A DNA stretch of 64,000 nucleotides. It comes from Catonia carolina (taxonomy: Eukaryota; Arthropoda; Insecta; Hemiptera; Achilidae). The translations under genes were made by a program, and so were the position numbers. Where the stretch lies: contig JAQMRL010000002.1 in NCBI GenBank assembly GCA_035578175.1, positions 93,474,748 to 93,538,747 on the forward strand, read 5' to 3'. Under the pieces are notes generated by a model. That model ran no database searches and was not told where the DNA came from. It saw only the letters and a program-made list of their open reading frames with translations. This document shows, piece after piece, positions 1-12,547 of the stretch; the first letter of the stretch is position 1; each line of letters opens with the position of its first letter.

Positions 1-2365
1 ATATTAACAACTGTAAGGGATAAAAATAAAAATGTGTATAATTTTTTTTTTACTCCTTCATAAACAATTTATAAAAAAGCACAATCAATATTATTTCAAC
101 AAATATTTATTTTTGTATCAATTTACGTTAAACAAAAATGTATATTAATATTTTTTTATTTTATTCTTCACCACAAACAATTTATAAAAACGAATAACCA
201 ATTTAAGATGAGTATATATTTTTTTTCATTCAATACGTTTGATTTCTCCGTAAACGTTTTAATACATATTGTACTAAATAAAACATATTGTTATTGTATC
301 TGTAATGTAATAAAGACAAGCCCTATAGCAATGTTTTTTTTATACTGGAAATTACATGGGGTTTTGGATAATTGAAACTTTGTTTTCACAAAAGACTAAT
401 CGTTGAAAGATTACCATAAAATATTAAAGATTGATTCCCATTAGGGTAAATAATTTAAACCACGGGCAGAAAAGAATAACAAATTTTAAACTTATTGGGT
501 AAAAATATTTGCTTATAATTTCTGACATTTTTAACTGTCAGAAAACATTTCTTCAGTTCTACTTATACTTTTATTCATAAACTCAAATAATATATAACAT
601 CCAAAATTTTTACACATCCCTAACAACTTTGCACCAAGTAAATGAGTAGATTGGTAGCAAATGTAATACCTACCTATAATTATTGTACCTATAATTTCTT
701 GCGTCGGGGAGAGTAGGAACGCCAGCTTCTCCCACCCCAACTCTTCCGAACTAAATGATCATTTTCTATTTTTTATTTATTGCTTATTAAAAAAACTAGT
801 TATATTATAAAAGCCAATACCTATATTAGATCATTAACTCCCTTCAAATACTTTATAAAAGAAACTATGAAAATTAAACTGGTTGTTAATGGCTGAAATA
901 AAGTAGAACAAAATTAAATACGGTTCTTCTTATCTTAATTTTAGTTTAATTTTGACAGATATATGACGGACACTCATGGAGAATACCTAAAACTACATAC
1001 CACAACGCCATTCATTTTTAGGCTCGCTCGCCAGATACAATGTAAATGTCAGATATGTTTCGGAAGTGTACTACTTAAACACTACTGTTCGAAGATATTC
1101 AGAAAATAAGAATGATGAATAATGATTGGCAAAGCTACATTACCATGAGGTTTATCTTTCAAGGATTTTTTAATTTTTTAAACCAATTTACTAAAAATAA
1201 GGTAATAATTTTAAAGGAAATAGAGAGTAAATATGGTACCGAAACATTTTCTTAATACTTTTACAACAAATTAAAGGTAAATTGAAAAACAAATTAGCAG
1301 GGTCAATATTTTTAACATTTTCTTTTAATGTTGTCGTATGTATTAAGTTGTTAAAATTTCTATTTAAAATATAATTATTACTTAATTTAGTCAGGTTTAT
1401 GTAACTTCATGCGCGTTTAGATATGCAGTTTACATGGAATGGATACGTTAACTGTAACGACAATAAAAATGAATGACTGAAAGAAACTGTTGTACAGAAT
1501 GTTTTATAAGAAATGATACTTACTCTTAATGTCAAAAATCAATCGTACAGATGATATAAATGGTATCATATCATAATTATGGCGTGTGAGCTTGCCCAGA
1601 AAATTCCGCAGGAATAGTACTGCTACTACCAATCTTGTGTTAAGCTTTAAGACCTTACCTGTTGTTGTAGTTTATCAAGTAGAAATGCCACATCACCTGC
1701 TTCCGACCTGATTTACTCGTATCGTAAACCAAACCACTATAAACACTCTCAATACTCATGTGTTTATTATAGTGCATTTATTAATGATTCGTAAAAAAAA
1801 GATTATCTATATAATACTTTATATTTATGTTCGGGTTCGTACTGAATTGTTAAACATGCAAAAAAATAATAATTTACATGTTGAAAATTAATTATTTAAT
1901 AATGAATTAATGAATACTCACATGTAAAATGGGGATTTGAATAACACAGTGATTCAGTCTGTCTTTTTCGTTGTAACATTGTAGGCCTACTAGTTGAAAC
2001 TTGTAATGACTAGGAACAGCTTATACTCTCCACAAGCCATATGAAAATATAGAACGATTTTGATTTTTCTTTTAACCTTTTGAATGCCAGGGTCCAATTT
2101 TCTCGGATTTGAGGGTCTTCTGAAAAGTGCCAGACCCGGTCACATCGGATGTCAGTAAACTGTTGCGTAAATGGCTATAACTTCCGTATACACTGGTAGA
2201 TTGCGTTGAATTTTAGCTTTATTATTAATGTAAATATAAACTTTCATTTCATGTCAATAGATTTTGCTATCATTTAGTGACATCTTTTTTACAAAACAGT
2301 TTAAAGCTTGTGTACGTTTTTGTAAACACAAGCGTCAAATGGTGTAAATGGTGGCTTCGCGTTTT
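1..2365. other. AT-rich sequence without recognised genes
   Basis: No reading frame here looks like a known protein; the frames are short and biased to hydrophobic, AT-rich codons. The only structure seen is a loose direct repeat at about 35-215, where the motif AAACAATTTATAAAAA follows a T-rich run twice, roughly 120 bases apart. Confidence 0.5.
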
Positions 2366-2870
2366 TATATACAGAGGGTTTCAGGAGGAATCTGCCATAC
2401 TGCACAAGCTTATTCCTCTTATCAAAAAAATCAAAAAAAGTCATATAAATATGGGTCCGGAAATGTTTCTTTTGCGAGTTATACAGCGTCAAAGATTTCA
2501 CCTGAAATTCAGCTCCCTCAGTGAATTAACTCACACTGAAATTTTTAGGGTGTTAATTGAACTTGTTAATTGGATAAGTTTTATGTAAACTGAGCTGATA
2601 AATTGTATAAAACCTGTCCCAGAACTCTATCTCCAATAATTTAGAGAAAATCGGAGTAAAGCAAAAAAGGTAAAGATCAAAAACAATTTTTTTTGTTTTT
2701 GGACTAAAATAACTCAGTTGCCTATAAACAAAGAAAAATGTTCAAAAAAATTTGTAGAGAATTTTATTCTCAAAAAATAATGTAAATAAAGTCAATAAAA
2801 ACGGAATAGTTTTTTTTTAAATTCAATTTTATTAAGGAACTCGCAAAACTACAAATTATGAAAATCACGC
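2366..2870 (+). repeat. Degenerate relative of the 38.0 kb TIR element
   Basis: Part of this stretch aligns by eye with the interior of the element at 37998-38632. Shared landmarks in the same order are GCGAGTTA, a TTTCACCT block, a CTC.GTGAA block about 30 bases later, and a TTTGTAGA.AATTT segment downstream. The ends are too diverged to place terminal inverted repeats or a target duplication. I take it as an old copy of a related non-autonomous DNA element. Reading frames on both strands here are by-products and not genes. Confidence 0.4.
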
Positions 2871-3239
2871 ATTGCTAACGAAGTAGTGAAGGTAGTAGTG
2901 AAACTGTGCTGTTTATAGAGTACGGTTATACAGTAAGCTAATTTCGGTAAAAGAATTAAGCTAATATCCATATTAGTTTTGATGAAATTAATTTTTAAAC
3001 GGAGTAGTGTCTTTAGCTTGCTTTTGAGCTGGCATTTTTCACCAGTTCTCTACTACAAGGCACTCAAATGGTTAAAGTATACTTGATTGATATGGAATTT
3101 AGCGCTCTGAAGATACCTGCACTGGACGTAATTCTATGTGTAAATTTCTTTACCAGCACAATTACTAATTATTCTGCAGTATTAAAAACAGTTCATAAAT
3201 ATTGAAGGCTTTTTTCAGTTAACTTAATTTTAAGTCATA
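2871..3239. other. Unannotated AT-rich spacer
   Basis: I see no gene, repeat or strong inverted repeat in this stretch. Confidence 0.4.
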
Positions 3240-3383
3240 TCAACATTTTGCTTATTAGCGACCACTTTGGTTTTGATACTGTAACGGTGGGTTTTAACTT
3301 GTTAAAATTTAGAGACCCTAGACTGGAATCGAATCCGGGACTTTCCGCTGTATAGACTAGCCACTACGCCACGAAGGTGACCT
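3240..3383 (-). repeat. tRNA-derived SINE, family 1
   Basis: On the minus strand the sequence starts with a tRNA-like head: GGCGTAGTGGCTAGTC resembles a pol III A box region and GGATTCGATTCC matches a B box. It continues through a GGGTCT block into a body ending at GTGGTCGCTAATAAGC. The same order of blocks recurs near 6.3, 20.2, 26.8 and 46.7 kb. This copy is diverged and has lost tRNA folding potential, so it is a retroposed SINE and not a tRNA gene. Confidence 0.65.
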
Positions 3384-6237
3384 TTGGACTTTTGTTTAAA
3401 TTAAAAACATAATTTTTAATACACAACCACGCGTGGATCTCCAACACTAAGTTGTTCTTATTCGGATACGAACTGGTTAATCTTCACTACACACATATAC
3501 ATCATGAAAAAGTAATATTGTGTCACAAAACTGAACAGATTTTAACACATAGCCAATGCCTCATACTCATGTCATGTGTATCTTTAAATACGCATTATAC
3601 GCAAAACCTATTCTACAATGACAAAAATTTAGGGAACTTTATATTAAAGAAGTAGTTCAAAATACAGTAACATTTCTAAACTCGCATAAAGTTTCAAATT
3701 TATTGTATAATACCATTAGCACTAGTTGTTATTGAAATAATGTTTCATAATGTAGTGTTTGTATTCAATGTAATTTTTCAATTTTATTGGTACTTTTAGT
3801 AATTATGTAACGTGGTCGCTAGTGACCTATATATTGACGCAACCTAAGGAAATTAATAAATAGATAAAAGTGAGCCCTTTGTTCTAAAGATTCAAATAAG
3901 TGGATTGCACTATCAAACCAAGTTGTTAGCTCTGATAATTCTATATAATTTATTTGTAATAAGCCTACAAACTATTCTTGTTGTATCGCTTTTTAATATT
4001 GATTTGAACAACAAGACTCGTGTTCAGGCGTACTAATATTATTATTTTGTTCACAGATTACATGAAATTGGATGGGAAAACTAAATTCAAATGTATTGCG
4101 TGCTTAAGACTTGACAGTACATCTAAAATGGAATGTAACTATTTTCTCAACGTATTAATTTTTAAGTTACAGTAATATTTACACCAAATAATTCATGGCT
4201 ATCAAACAATTTACTCTGTTATATTGCCTTAAGTTATCCAAAAGTATTACTATACTTTTATTTTTACCAAACAATAGAAGACTTTTTCCATTTCTTATAA
4301 ACTGTTTAATAAGGTATAATACTATAGTACTTTATTGGAATAACAAAAAGTTATTTTTGTACGAAAAATATTTATTTCTCAATCGTAGGATAGAAGTTTC
4401 CAGATATTTATACAACTTTTCTTTTATGACAACTCAGCTTTAAAATTAGCAACCTTTTGCCACCTTTAAGATACAAAAGGGTTAGATATAGATAATAAAT
4501 ATCATTTGTCTATTAAATTGTTTAATAATCCGTATACAATGTTCTAATAATGTAAATTCCCTCTATTATAAATTACAAAAAAAACTTATGGTAGTATTTA
4601 TTTTTTTATTATATAATATTGTATCAACCGCTAAAACTACTAATTGCTATTTGGATTTGGAACACATCAATACGTGAAAAGAATGTTGTTGCTATTTGTG
4701 TATAAATTATATTTATTTGAGTGTTTTTTTCGCATTTATAAATTGTAAATAAATTTGAAAGAGGTTAAAAACACCATTTTCTCTGGTTGTAGTAAGTTTC
4801 TTTAATATGTTTTTAATACAATTTTGAAAAAACATTAATTACCATGAAAGTTTATGGCCGATAAACTAAAAAAGATCGTTGACCTTGTCCATTAGCAAGC
4901 AATAAATGAAAAACATAATAACGAAAATTTTAAAATTTTAATTTTAGTTGTATTATGTGTTTATCTATAGAAAATTATGCTATTGTACGTACATAACATT
5001 GCAATCTTGCAGCCAATCAAAGATTTTATTGTATTATTACTGACTTTCCTTGGTTCATAACAAAAAAATAGACTGAAACATCGTCAGAACCACTGAATAA
5101 ACGTAGACACAGACTCAAATGTTAAAAAATTTGTGAACTTTCCGTACATACATAATCAACGATTTCCAGTGAAAAAATTCAATTTAAATTATGTTTCTTA
5201 TTTATTTAAATTATATTTTAGTTATATCAGTATATTTTTAAAATTTAAAATTATACTTTTCTAGCGAAGTGACACCAGTAAACGTACGCACCAACAAAAT
5301 TTAATAAACTATTTTTTTTTAAACAACTTATTTAAGTTACAATCAGTTTTACTGATTGTAAACTTATGTAATAAAAGAAATTGTGTGTAGCATTTTATTT
5401 TGTTTTGCTTGAAAGAGGTGTTTTCTGATGTATTCTATGTACCTTTAAATGTGATTATTATTTTAATGAAGTAAGATAAATTCAATAAGTTCATGTTTAT
5501 CTTCTTAACTACTTCCGAAAATAAGTTAACTCAGTGCATCAAACATACGTTATATATAAATTTTAGCTTAATCGAACACCTTATTATAAAATCTCATCGT
5601 GTAATTCAAATCGAGATAAATATTTACATTGTAAATAAAAATAGACTGGTTTAAAAATATTGTGTCGTTGGGAAGCCAGTAATATAACTTACATTTCAAA
5701 TGAAATGAAATTAATGGCATTAAAAATGACAGCAATGTTGACTTCATCATAGTTGGAAAAATACGGTCGAGTTTATCTGATGTAAAAAAATTTAAAATTG
5801 GGCTTTCAAAAAATATTTCGAATCCAATTAGTGATTGAAATGCAAAGCTTTTGGTTTGCAAAACAAGCTCAATAATGCTTCATTTCAAATCCCCATGTGT
5901 TTTGTAAAGACCTATTAAACATTTTTACAATATTTTGTAATTCTGTGAAATTACGAGTATTTTCTCATATTAACGCTAACTGGAAATCTTTTAATGAGAT
6001 AAAATTATGAAAATTATTTATCTGATTTTTAAATAGAACTGCAAATGTATACCAATTACTGTATTAAACATTCATTACGGTACAAAAATTTTCATTATTA
6101 TGTTTACCAATTTTTTCATTCTGTTTGTCGAAGATTAAATATCTGGTTTTTGAAAGCAGAAAATTTATTAAAATATTTCGAAATTTTTCTGACGTCTTTA
6201 ACAAATATTTTCAAAACTAATTGTTTTTTTTATATTC
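3384..6237. other. AT-rich unique sequence
   Basis: No recognised gene or dispersed repeat. Open stretches such as 4195-4443 and 5568-5861 have low-complexity, hydrophobic translations expected by chance at this base composition. A weak exon-like segment at 4057-4151 is listed separately. Confidence 0.4.
4057..4151 (+). other. Possible isolated exon (unproven)
   Basis: A T-rich tract ending in TTCACAG at 4050-4056 looks like a splice acceptor. It is followed by an open segment with a Cys-x-x-Cys pair (FKCIAC), and the frame runs on to a stop near 4174. A GT at 4152 could be a donor. Translation reads GKTKFKCIACLRLD in its centre. I do not recognise the protein and find no partner exon nearby. 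Chance or an old transposase fragment are equally likely. Confidence 0.15.
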
Positions 6238-6383
6238 ACATGAGCTGCTTGGATATTAGCGACTACGCTAATGCATCGAGAACAGTTGGTTTTGATTTGT
6301 GAAAATTTCCAGACCCTGGCGGGAAATCAAACCTGGGACCTCCGCGTATTAGGCTAGCGCGCTAACCACTATTACCGAGACGG
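6238..6383 (-). repeat. tRNA-derived SINE, family 1
   Basis: Minus-strand copy with the head GGTTAGCGCGCTAGCC, a B box relic GGTTTGATTTCC, then the CCAGGGTCTGGAAATTTTC block and a body ending at GTAGTCGCTAATATCC. The B box carries CG-to-TG type changes, as expected for an old methylated or drifting copy. Orientation and block order match the copies at 3.3 and 46.7 kb. Confidence 0.7.
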
Positions 6384-6508
6384 TAAAATAAACGTTTTAT
6401 TCTACATGTAACGAAATTCAAAATCCTTTCTTGTTAAAAATAAAATTAATTCTTATTTAGCTTATATTTCGTATTGAGTTAAATATTATATATTAGTATA
6501 CAGTTATT

Positions 6509-6663
6509 TTACTTTTTCTCTTACCTATATGAATAAATAGGAAGGAAAGTCTTGTTTTCATATCGATTTTCACCAGATATAAAAGTCTTCAGATCCCCTG
6601 AACCCATATAAAACATGTTTTTAGCGATTGGTGTGTGCGTGTGTGTGTGTGCGTGTGTGTGTC
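6509..6663 (+). repeat. H-family repeat, 5' end only
   Basis: Begins with TTTTTCTCTTACCTATATG, whose arms pair imperfectly with the following ATAGGAAGGAAAG. It continues through CAGATCCCCTGAACCC and TTTTTAGCG into a (GT)n tract at 6630-6662, where similarity to the other copies stops. The same layout opens the copies at 30.2 kb and, reversed, at 46.6 kb. The element class is not recognised. Confidence 0.65.
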
Positions 6664-7854
6664 CTTAGTACTGGATTTTGTAATACATTTCTAAATTTAT
6701 AATTCACTAGTTCTACAAAAATTACCAGCCCTATAATTTTACAAGTACAAAATTTAGGCACAAAAATTAAAAAAGTTTTTAATTTATTGACGTTATTTTT
6801 TAAATATAATGAAAGAATTTCATTAAATATATTCTTGAATAGAGTTATTAATTAATAAAAGTGAAGTAACTTTTTACAGGGCTAAACTAAAAACTTAGTT
6901 TAAACTAAACTTTAGGTAAGTTTTTGTATTAAGTGTTATTGCAAGGTAAAAAAATCCGTACATTAAGATTTTTAGCTCAATAAGGCTTCATTGTATGGAG
7001 GTTTGAATTTATGTTACTTTTAGTTATCATTAAGAAAATATTCATATTTTGGTAGGAAAGAATGGGCGGTATATTTTATTATGTCAAAAAGTTTAGAATA
7101 AATTTCAGCATAAGTTCTTTCCATAAATAAATTTGACATTTTTCAAAATTAATTTACCGTAAATTATTTTTTGGAAGCTGTTTTTCATTAATTTAGATTT
7201 AGGTTACTAATAAGAATAATATGAGAAATTATTGTACGTTTATAAAAAATGCAATATTAATTATTAGTATTATACGGAGTCTGCAATCTTAAAATAAATG
7301 GATTAAGTGGACAGACCCTAATACGTATTGTGTTAATCAGATAAGTTTTCCTTGTTTCTTGGAAGAGAGTAAAGCAAGTGTACAACGACATACTAAACCA
7401 AGCTTATTATCACAGTAGACTGCACTGAGTTACCCATAGCATCCACCAGAGGAATCAATGTAATCTTCTAGCGAGCGACCTGTATTCTAGAGCGCCTGGC
7501 ATATTATCCCAAGAGAATCTTCATGCTGTTAGGAGCGGAATTCACTTTTAAACTGCTAAAGTTTTCAGTATTTAAAACATGTTTTCGCAACAAAAGCAAC
7601 GGTGAAAAACTGTTATTCAAATATTAATAAAACAGCTATAATTATAAAATTTTATATTAAACACCATACTTCTTCTTTTGTATATTCACATGACTATCGT
7701 CAATATTCAGTCGTTACGGTAAATTTAAAAAAATAATTTATCTAGATATTGCAGCAGCTCATTTCCCACCTCGTTTTCGAATATCACTAGAATATTATAC
7801 AAGATTTTAATATAATAGGCAATCGAATTGTGGCTGTAGAGGAGAATGTTACGA
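6664..7854. other. AT-rich unique sequence
   Basis: I see no gene and no repeat shared with other parts of the window. A patch around 7430-7560 is less AT-rich than its surroundings but has no meaningful frame. Confidence 0.4.
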
Positions 7855-8195
7855 ATTTCCTGGACGCTGAAAATTACTAATACGGAAGTCGAATAAACAA
7901 GGCAGCGAAATTGGTCAGCATTGTGAAGTCACAAAGGCTGCAAAATCTCCGTCATATCATTCAGGATGAGCGCAGGTTTGGATAATTGCTCCAACGTACT
8001 CTGAAAGACAAAATTGGCAGTAGATCAAGACCAGGACGCAGAAGAATTTCATGGATGGTCAACCTGAGAGTGTGGTTTAACAAAAGCTCAAAATAACTGT
8101 TTCGGATAGCTATCAATAAGGAAAGCATCATCATAGATGGTCGCCAACATTCGGAAAGGAGAGGCACCCTGAGAAGAAGAAGCATTCGAGTTTGA
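7855..8195 (+). pseudogene. Non-LTR retrotransposon, C-terminal fragment (broken)
   Basis: Plus-strand translation gives the tail of a LINE reverse-transcriptase protein, the part after the RT domain. It shows LRHIIQDERR, then GSRSRPGRRRISWMVNLRVW, then LFRIAINKES, ending in a GTLRRRS segment. The same blocks occur in the fragment at 40.2-40.5 kb (GRRRTSWLKNIRQW and LFRAAVNK), so both come from one LINE family. The frame is interrupted by stops after RRFG and after NKSSK. Only the 3' end is present, as is usual for 5'-truncated LINE insertions. No catalytic RT motif lies in this piece. Confidence 0.7.
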
Positions 8196-9452
8196 GTAGG
8201 AGGAAATTTCAGTGTATAGCATCCACTTTGGGGTTCCAGATTAATTACACCGCGAGGAAGAACTTTTCATTCAGCCATTGTAAACAATAATTTTTAAACA
8301 TTTCTGGAATCTCCGTAATATTTGCCGGCTCCAAGAAATCATGATTAGCCTACTAAATAGAAAACAAAAATTTTTTGTTGAAATTTTCGATAGCTTAAAT
8401 TTCTTTGTTTCTTTATTCTTAAATAAAAGAAATTATTAAAGAAACTCTTAAATTTCGTTCCTTCCTTATTGTTGAAATTTCTTTATTTTCCTTAACTTTC
8501 CTTTAGATTTCATTAATGTGCTATTAGTAGCTTAACCAACATACAGGATGATCAAAAATTAAAATGTACGAATTCAGGAGATTGAAAAAGAAACAAGGCA
8601 ATCAGTATTTCATTTACTGATACATAATGTAATAAATAGCTATTTTACTGTTGGGATTTATAAAAGAAAAACAAGTTCAAAAAACATCCCTTCTGTAAAT
8701 GTGAAGTAGAAATTTACAAATAGTTTCCTGTAGTAATTTTTTTTTAAATATTAGTAATGAACCTTTCGCAGACGGAACTGATAGTATATCTAGGCTATTT
8801 GAACAATTGAAAATAAAATTATGCATACAGTGTTACGTATATTATTTAAATAAATGTTATAAGCTCTAAATAGTCAGTTGTTAACAACGCAAATATAAAA
8901 CCTTACTAGAGGGCTTAATTATAACCAAGCTGAAGGGTACGTTATGATCAGTTGACCAACTTGTTCCATCCCGGTTACAAGTTTTCCCAATTTCTCAATC
9001 GACAATAAAATAAGGTTGCTAGTTAATACCTTCTAGTATATTATTGTAACCCCTTTGTCGAAACCCCTTTTTCCATCTGTGTTACTTTGTTACACAGATT
9101 GTCGTACACTAGTATTCCCTTCCTAATTAGTTTTAACTTTACCTCTTTCAGAATTACAACGAAGTTATTGCTTATGTCTAATTTTCTTACAGTTTCGCAC
9201 TTTAAAATATTTCGAAGAAAATATTGGAATATTTTGAAACACTATTTAGTTTTAGTTCGTTTATTTCACATAAACTTTGGTTATTAGCGACTACCTATTC
9301 CGGCGTAGTGTATAATGATCAACAATGAGGTTTAATAATTATGACCGAAAATCCGAACTATTAAACAGTACTAATGAATAAATTAATTTAGACAGGAAAT
9401 GGCATTAAAATTTTACAAGGTTTTGTCATTTATCACTTGTCTCTATTACAGT
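8196..9452. other. AT-rich sequence with a short SINE-tail relic
   Basis: Mostly unannotated. Positions 8385-8515 hold repeated AAATTTCTTT-like words. Around 9277-9306 the motif TTAGCGACTACC, typical of the body of SINE family 1, appears without the rest of the element. No gene is seen. Confidence 0.4.
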
Positions 9453-10955
9453 AAAGGCCTATTCCTGCGATGCTAGTATAATAGCTGCTAGTACTAGTGT
9501 CGTGGGAACGATTAACTAGCAGTCAGGGTAAGCGCACAGTGAACGCTTGTCGCAGGTTGCTGGTCGCTGATCGTTGGTCGCTTACAAGCGAAAGCCTGCT
9601 AGTAGGAATACGCCATTATATTTTAATCGGACGTCTTACAGAAAACGCTGTTGGAAAAAGCTGCGCGCTGGTCATATCAGCTCACTGGTTTGTTTTGAAT
9701 AAACCTAACTGCTGCTTGCTAGCAGGTTGCTAAATGTACTTGGCGTTGTATAACGTGTATTCATAAATAATAACAACTTGTTAATTAATTTTTAACATAG
9801 GTTAGTACAACTAGGTTTAAAAAATTATTACTGGCCGAAACAATGCTTTATAATATTGAATATCGGTAGTCAAAAAGTTCAAAATACCTTTAAAATGTTC
9901 AAAGTAATCACAAATCTTTCTTCCGGTAATATTGGTGTAACGTTAAATAATAAATTCAAAATCAATATATTAAACTTCATATAATTATAATGTATAATCT
10001 CTTTCATTTACACAATTTGTTACGTTACAATTATTTGCTATTTTTAATAATGTCGTTCTACAATCTTTTAATGTCTTGTACTTTCCATATAATGTTTCTT
10101 TTTGTAAATAATGAATATGATAACACATAAATCTTTATCTAATATTGTTTCATTTATGTATTTCTAATGTATTAAATATATAATTTGAACAATTAAGCAT
10201 TAATGTGATGACCTCCTCCTCCTTTCAATCTCCAGGCCCCACTCAATATTCCTACCAATTTCTTTAACAACCTACTAGCCGCCTAGCAACCCGATTTTGT
10301 TTATAACTTTCTTAAAATTAAATTATTTTTTATTATTTTATTTCCACCAGCTGGGTCTATTTACATTTACTTCAGAGCAAAACATAAACAAAGCCAGCTC
10401 TTAATGATTTTGAGTCGTCACATTGGTTGCTTAAGCAAGTTGCACCATTGTTTTTGAAAACGAGTTCTACTTTAGACAATATAAAATTAAACGTTTCCAG
10501 AGTCATTCTCATGCATTTAAAACACCTATCTCTATCTTTTTTTAATAGCGGAAAAAGATAATTATGCCGATCAATTTTCTGTTCTTATAATGTCACTAAC
10601 GGTATCGTCTTTAAATGATAATTTCGTGGAAACGTTTTCCTTTAGAAATAACTTTAGAAATACTTTTAGAAATAACGTGTGACCAGCGTTCACTGTGCGC
10701 TTAATCTTAGTTTAGTCAAAGCGCTAGTGATTTTCAACATGTTTGATTTTAGTAGCGCTATTAGGGCAGAAAAAGTTACGTGATCGACTAGCGCTCGTAA
10801 ACTATTTAAGTTTATACGTTGCTTACTAGAGCTAGTAGGGGAGAAAAGGTCAAGTGATTGACCAAAACTAGTAAACTAGCTCGGTGAGAACGTTTGGAAA
10901 TGTTGACAGAAACTAATAAGCAGCTAGTAAAGTAGCGTCGAAGGAATTGGCCTTA
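9453..10955. mobile_element. 1.5 kb TIR element with clustered CTAGT motifs
   Basis: The left end reads AAGGCCTATTCCTGCGATGC. The reverse complement of the right end reads AAGGCCAATTCCTTCGACGC, so the termini are inverted repeats. A second, perfect 18 bp inverted pair (AAGCGCACAGTGAACGCT) lies at 9530-9547 and 10685-10702. The outer 100-270 bases at both ends are full of CTAG, CTAGT and AGCGCTAGT words, like subterminal transposase-binding repeats of some DNA transposons. No transposase frame is found inside, so it is non-autonomous. The flanks (GTAAAGGCC and GGCCTTAAG) do not give a clear target duplication. Superfamily is undetermined; the 9497-9733 frame is a by-product of the left end. 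Confidence 0.65.
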
Positions 10956-11140
10956 AGACTTGGATAGTTCCCAATCCTGCATACATATAGATTACAGAGT
11001 TCTGTGATGAGACTGTTGGGGTTAGTGCCTGGCTGCATCAGGTACATTAGAATAAATTGAAACTCAGACAGTAAACGATAGAGTTAAGAAGTGTAGATGT
11101 AGATGGTCTCGTTGCATACGGATTCTACGGGATTAAAATA

Positions 11141-12426
11141 CAGGGCGTTTCAAAATGTTCTTCGGGGTTACGAAAATTCATTACAAAAAAACTATTCCAC
11201 TTACAAGAATGAAACAAGTACTGTACGAAAGAGCAATTCAAACAGTTTTTTTCCACGGGTACTGGGCAGTTAGTTGACCGTCTGCCCGCTAGGTGTAGAC
11301 AGTAGAGAAAATGGCTGCCACGAGAAGCGAGAAGTCGTTTTGTGTCTTAGAATTTCACTCGTCAAAGTCGGTAATTACTGTGCAACGTGCGTTTCGGTTG
11401 AAATTTCATAAGGATCCACCAAGTGACAATTCAATTCGTGCATGGTACAAACAATTCAGCGAAACTGGTTGCTTGTGCAAGCGGAAATCAACTGGTCGTC
11501 CATCAACCTCAGATGCCAGTGTTGACAGTGTGCGTGCAAGTTTTATTCGCAGCCCGTCAAAATCGATCAGCCCGTCAAAATCGTTTATTATTCAAACCGT
11601 ACCATCTTCAATTACTGCAGCATCTATCTGATGGAGATAAAACACGTAGGCTCCATTTTTGTTTAGAGTTACAGCAAAAGGTGTCATTGGATGAAGGTTT
11701 TCTAGAGAAGATAATTTTCAGCGATGAAGCTACGTTTCATATCAGCGGCAAAGTAAATCGTCATAACGTGCAAGTTTGGGGAAGTGAAAACCCACACGCT
11801 TATGTGGAACACGTTAGGGATTCTCCGAAAGTAAACGTTTTTTGCGCGATCTCTCGTGAGGCAGTGTATGGGCCGTTCTTTTTTGCAGAAACGATAGTAA
11901 ACGGCATGACGTACCTGGACATGTTGCAATTATGGCTTATGCCTCAGCTATTAAATGACTTCATTTTCCAGCAAGACGGTTGTCCTGCCCATTTTCATAA
12001 CGAGGTTCGACGGTACCTTAACACAACACTGCCTCGACGCTGGATAGGACGCGCGTCTGAGGAAGACCAACAACTTTTGCTGTGGCCACCAAGATCACCA
12101 GACCTCACGCCATGTGACTTCTTTCTCTGGGGCTATGTGAAAGACAAGGTCTTCAAGCCACCAATGCCGAACGATATCGCTGAGCTGAAGGATCGCATAA
12201 TCAATGCGGTCAACTCTATCGAAAGAGACATGTTAGGGCGTGTTTAGCAAGAGCTAGACTTTCGTGTTGACGTATGCCGTGTCACCAAAGGAGCACACAT
12301 TGAACATTTATAGATGTTAAAAAAACTGTTTGAATCCCTGCATCTGCACGTACAACTTTCATTTAGGTAAGTGGAATAGTTTTTTTGTAGTGAATTTTCG
12401 TAACCCCGAAGAACATTTTGAAACGC
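11141..12426 (+). mobile_element. Tc1/mariner-superfamily transposon with ~60 bp TIRs
   Basis: The left end (from CAGGGCGTTTCAAAATG) and the reverse complement of the right end (GCGTTTCAAAATGTTC onward) match almost base for base over about 60 bases, through CTTCGGGGTTACG to CTATTCCACTTAC. A TA precedes the left end. The last few bases of the right end are altered (AAACGCAAAG where AAACGCCCTG is expected), so that terminus is damaged. The interior carries one transposase pseudogene. Size of about 1.3 kb is typical for the superfamily. Confidence 0.9.
11311..12313 (+). pseudogene. Tc1/mariner-type transposase, frameshifted and nonsense-mutated
   Basis: The N-terminal part (from ATG at 11311) reads MAATRSEKSFCVLEFH and contains the helix-turn-helix domain common in this insect family (RAWYKQFSETGC). 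From about 11590 the homologous frame shifts by one and a DDE domain follows: FSDEATFHISGKVNR with the first aspartate, FQQDGCPAHF with the second, and PPRSPDLTPCDFFLWG with the third. By my count the second Asp is 41 residues from the Asp in SPDL and 46 from that in PCD. Between the halves, 11551-11586 holds an 18 bp tandem duplication and the linker between the domains seems deleted. A TAG at 12245-12247 replaces the tryptophan expected before QELDFRV; the frame then continues to TAG at 12313. The gene is dead, but the homology is unmistakable. Confidence 0.9.
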
Positions 12427-12547
12427 AAAGAACTACTAAAATGGATAGCCAAAACAAGTTGAGAGAAAATTGCGAAAATGGTCAGTAATATTCAAATGAA
12501 GGCATAATCAAAGAGAAAGGACAAAAATTAAATAGTATTATATATTA

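Noticed and set aside
7961..8185. Minus-strand frame
   Set aside because: It is antisense to the LINE C-terminal relic on the plus strand.
9497..9733. 78-codon frame
   Set aside because: It falls in the motif-rich left end of a TIR element and shows no protein-like conservation.
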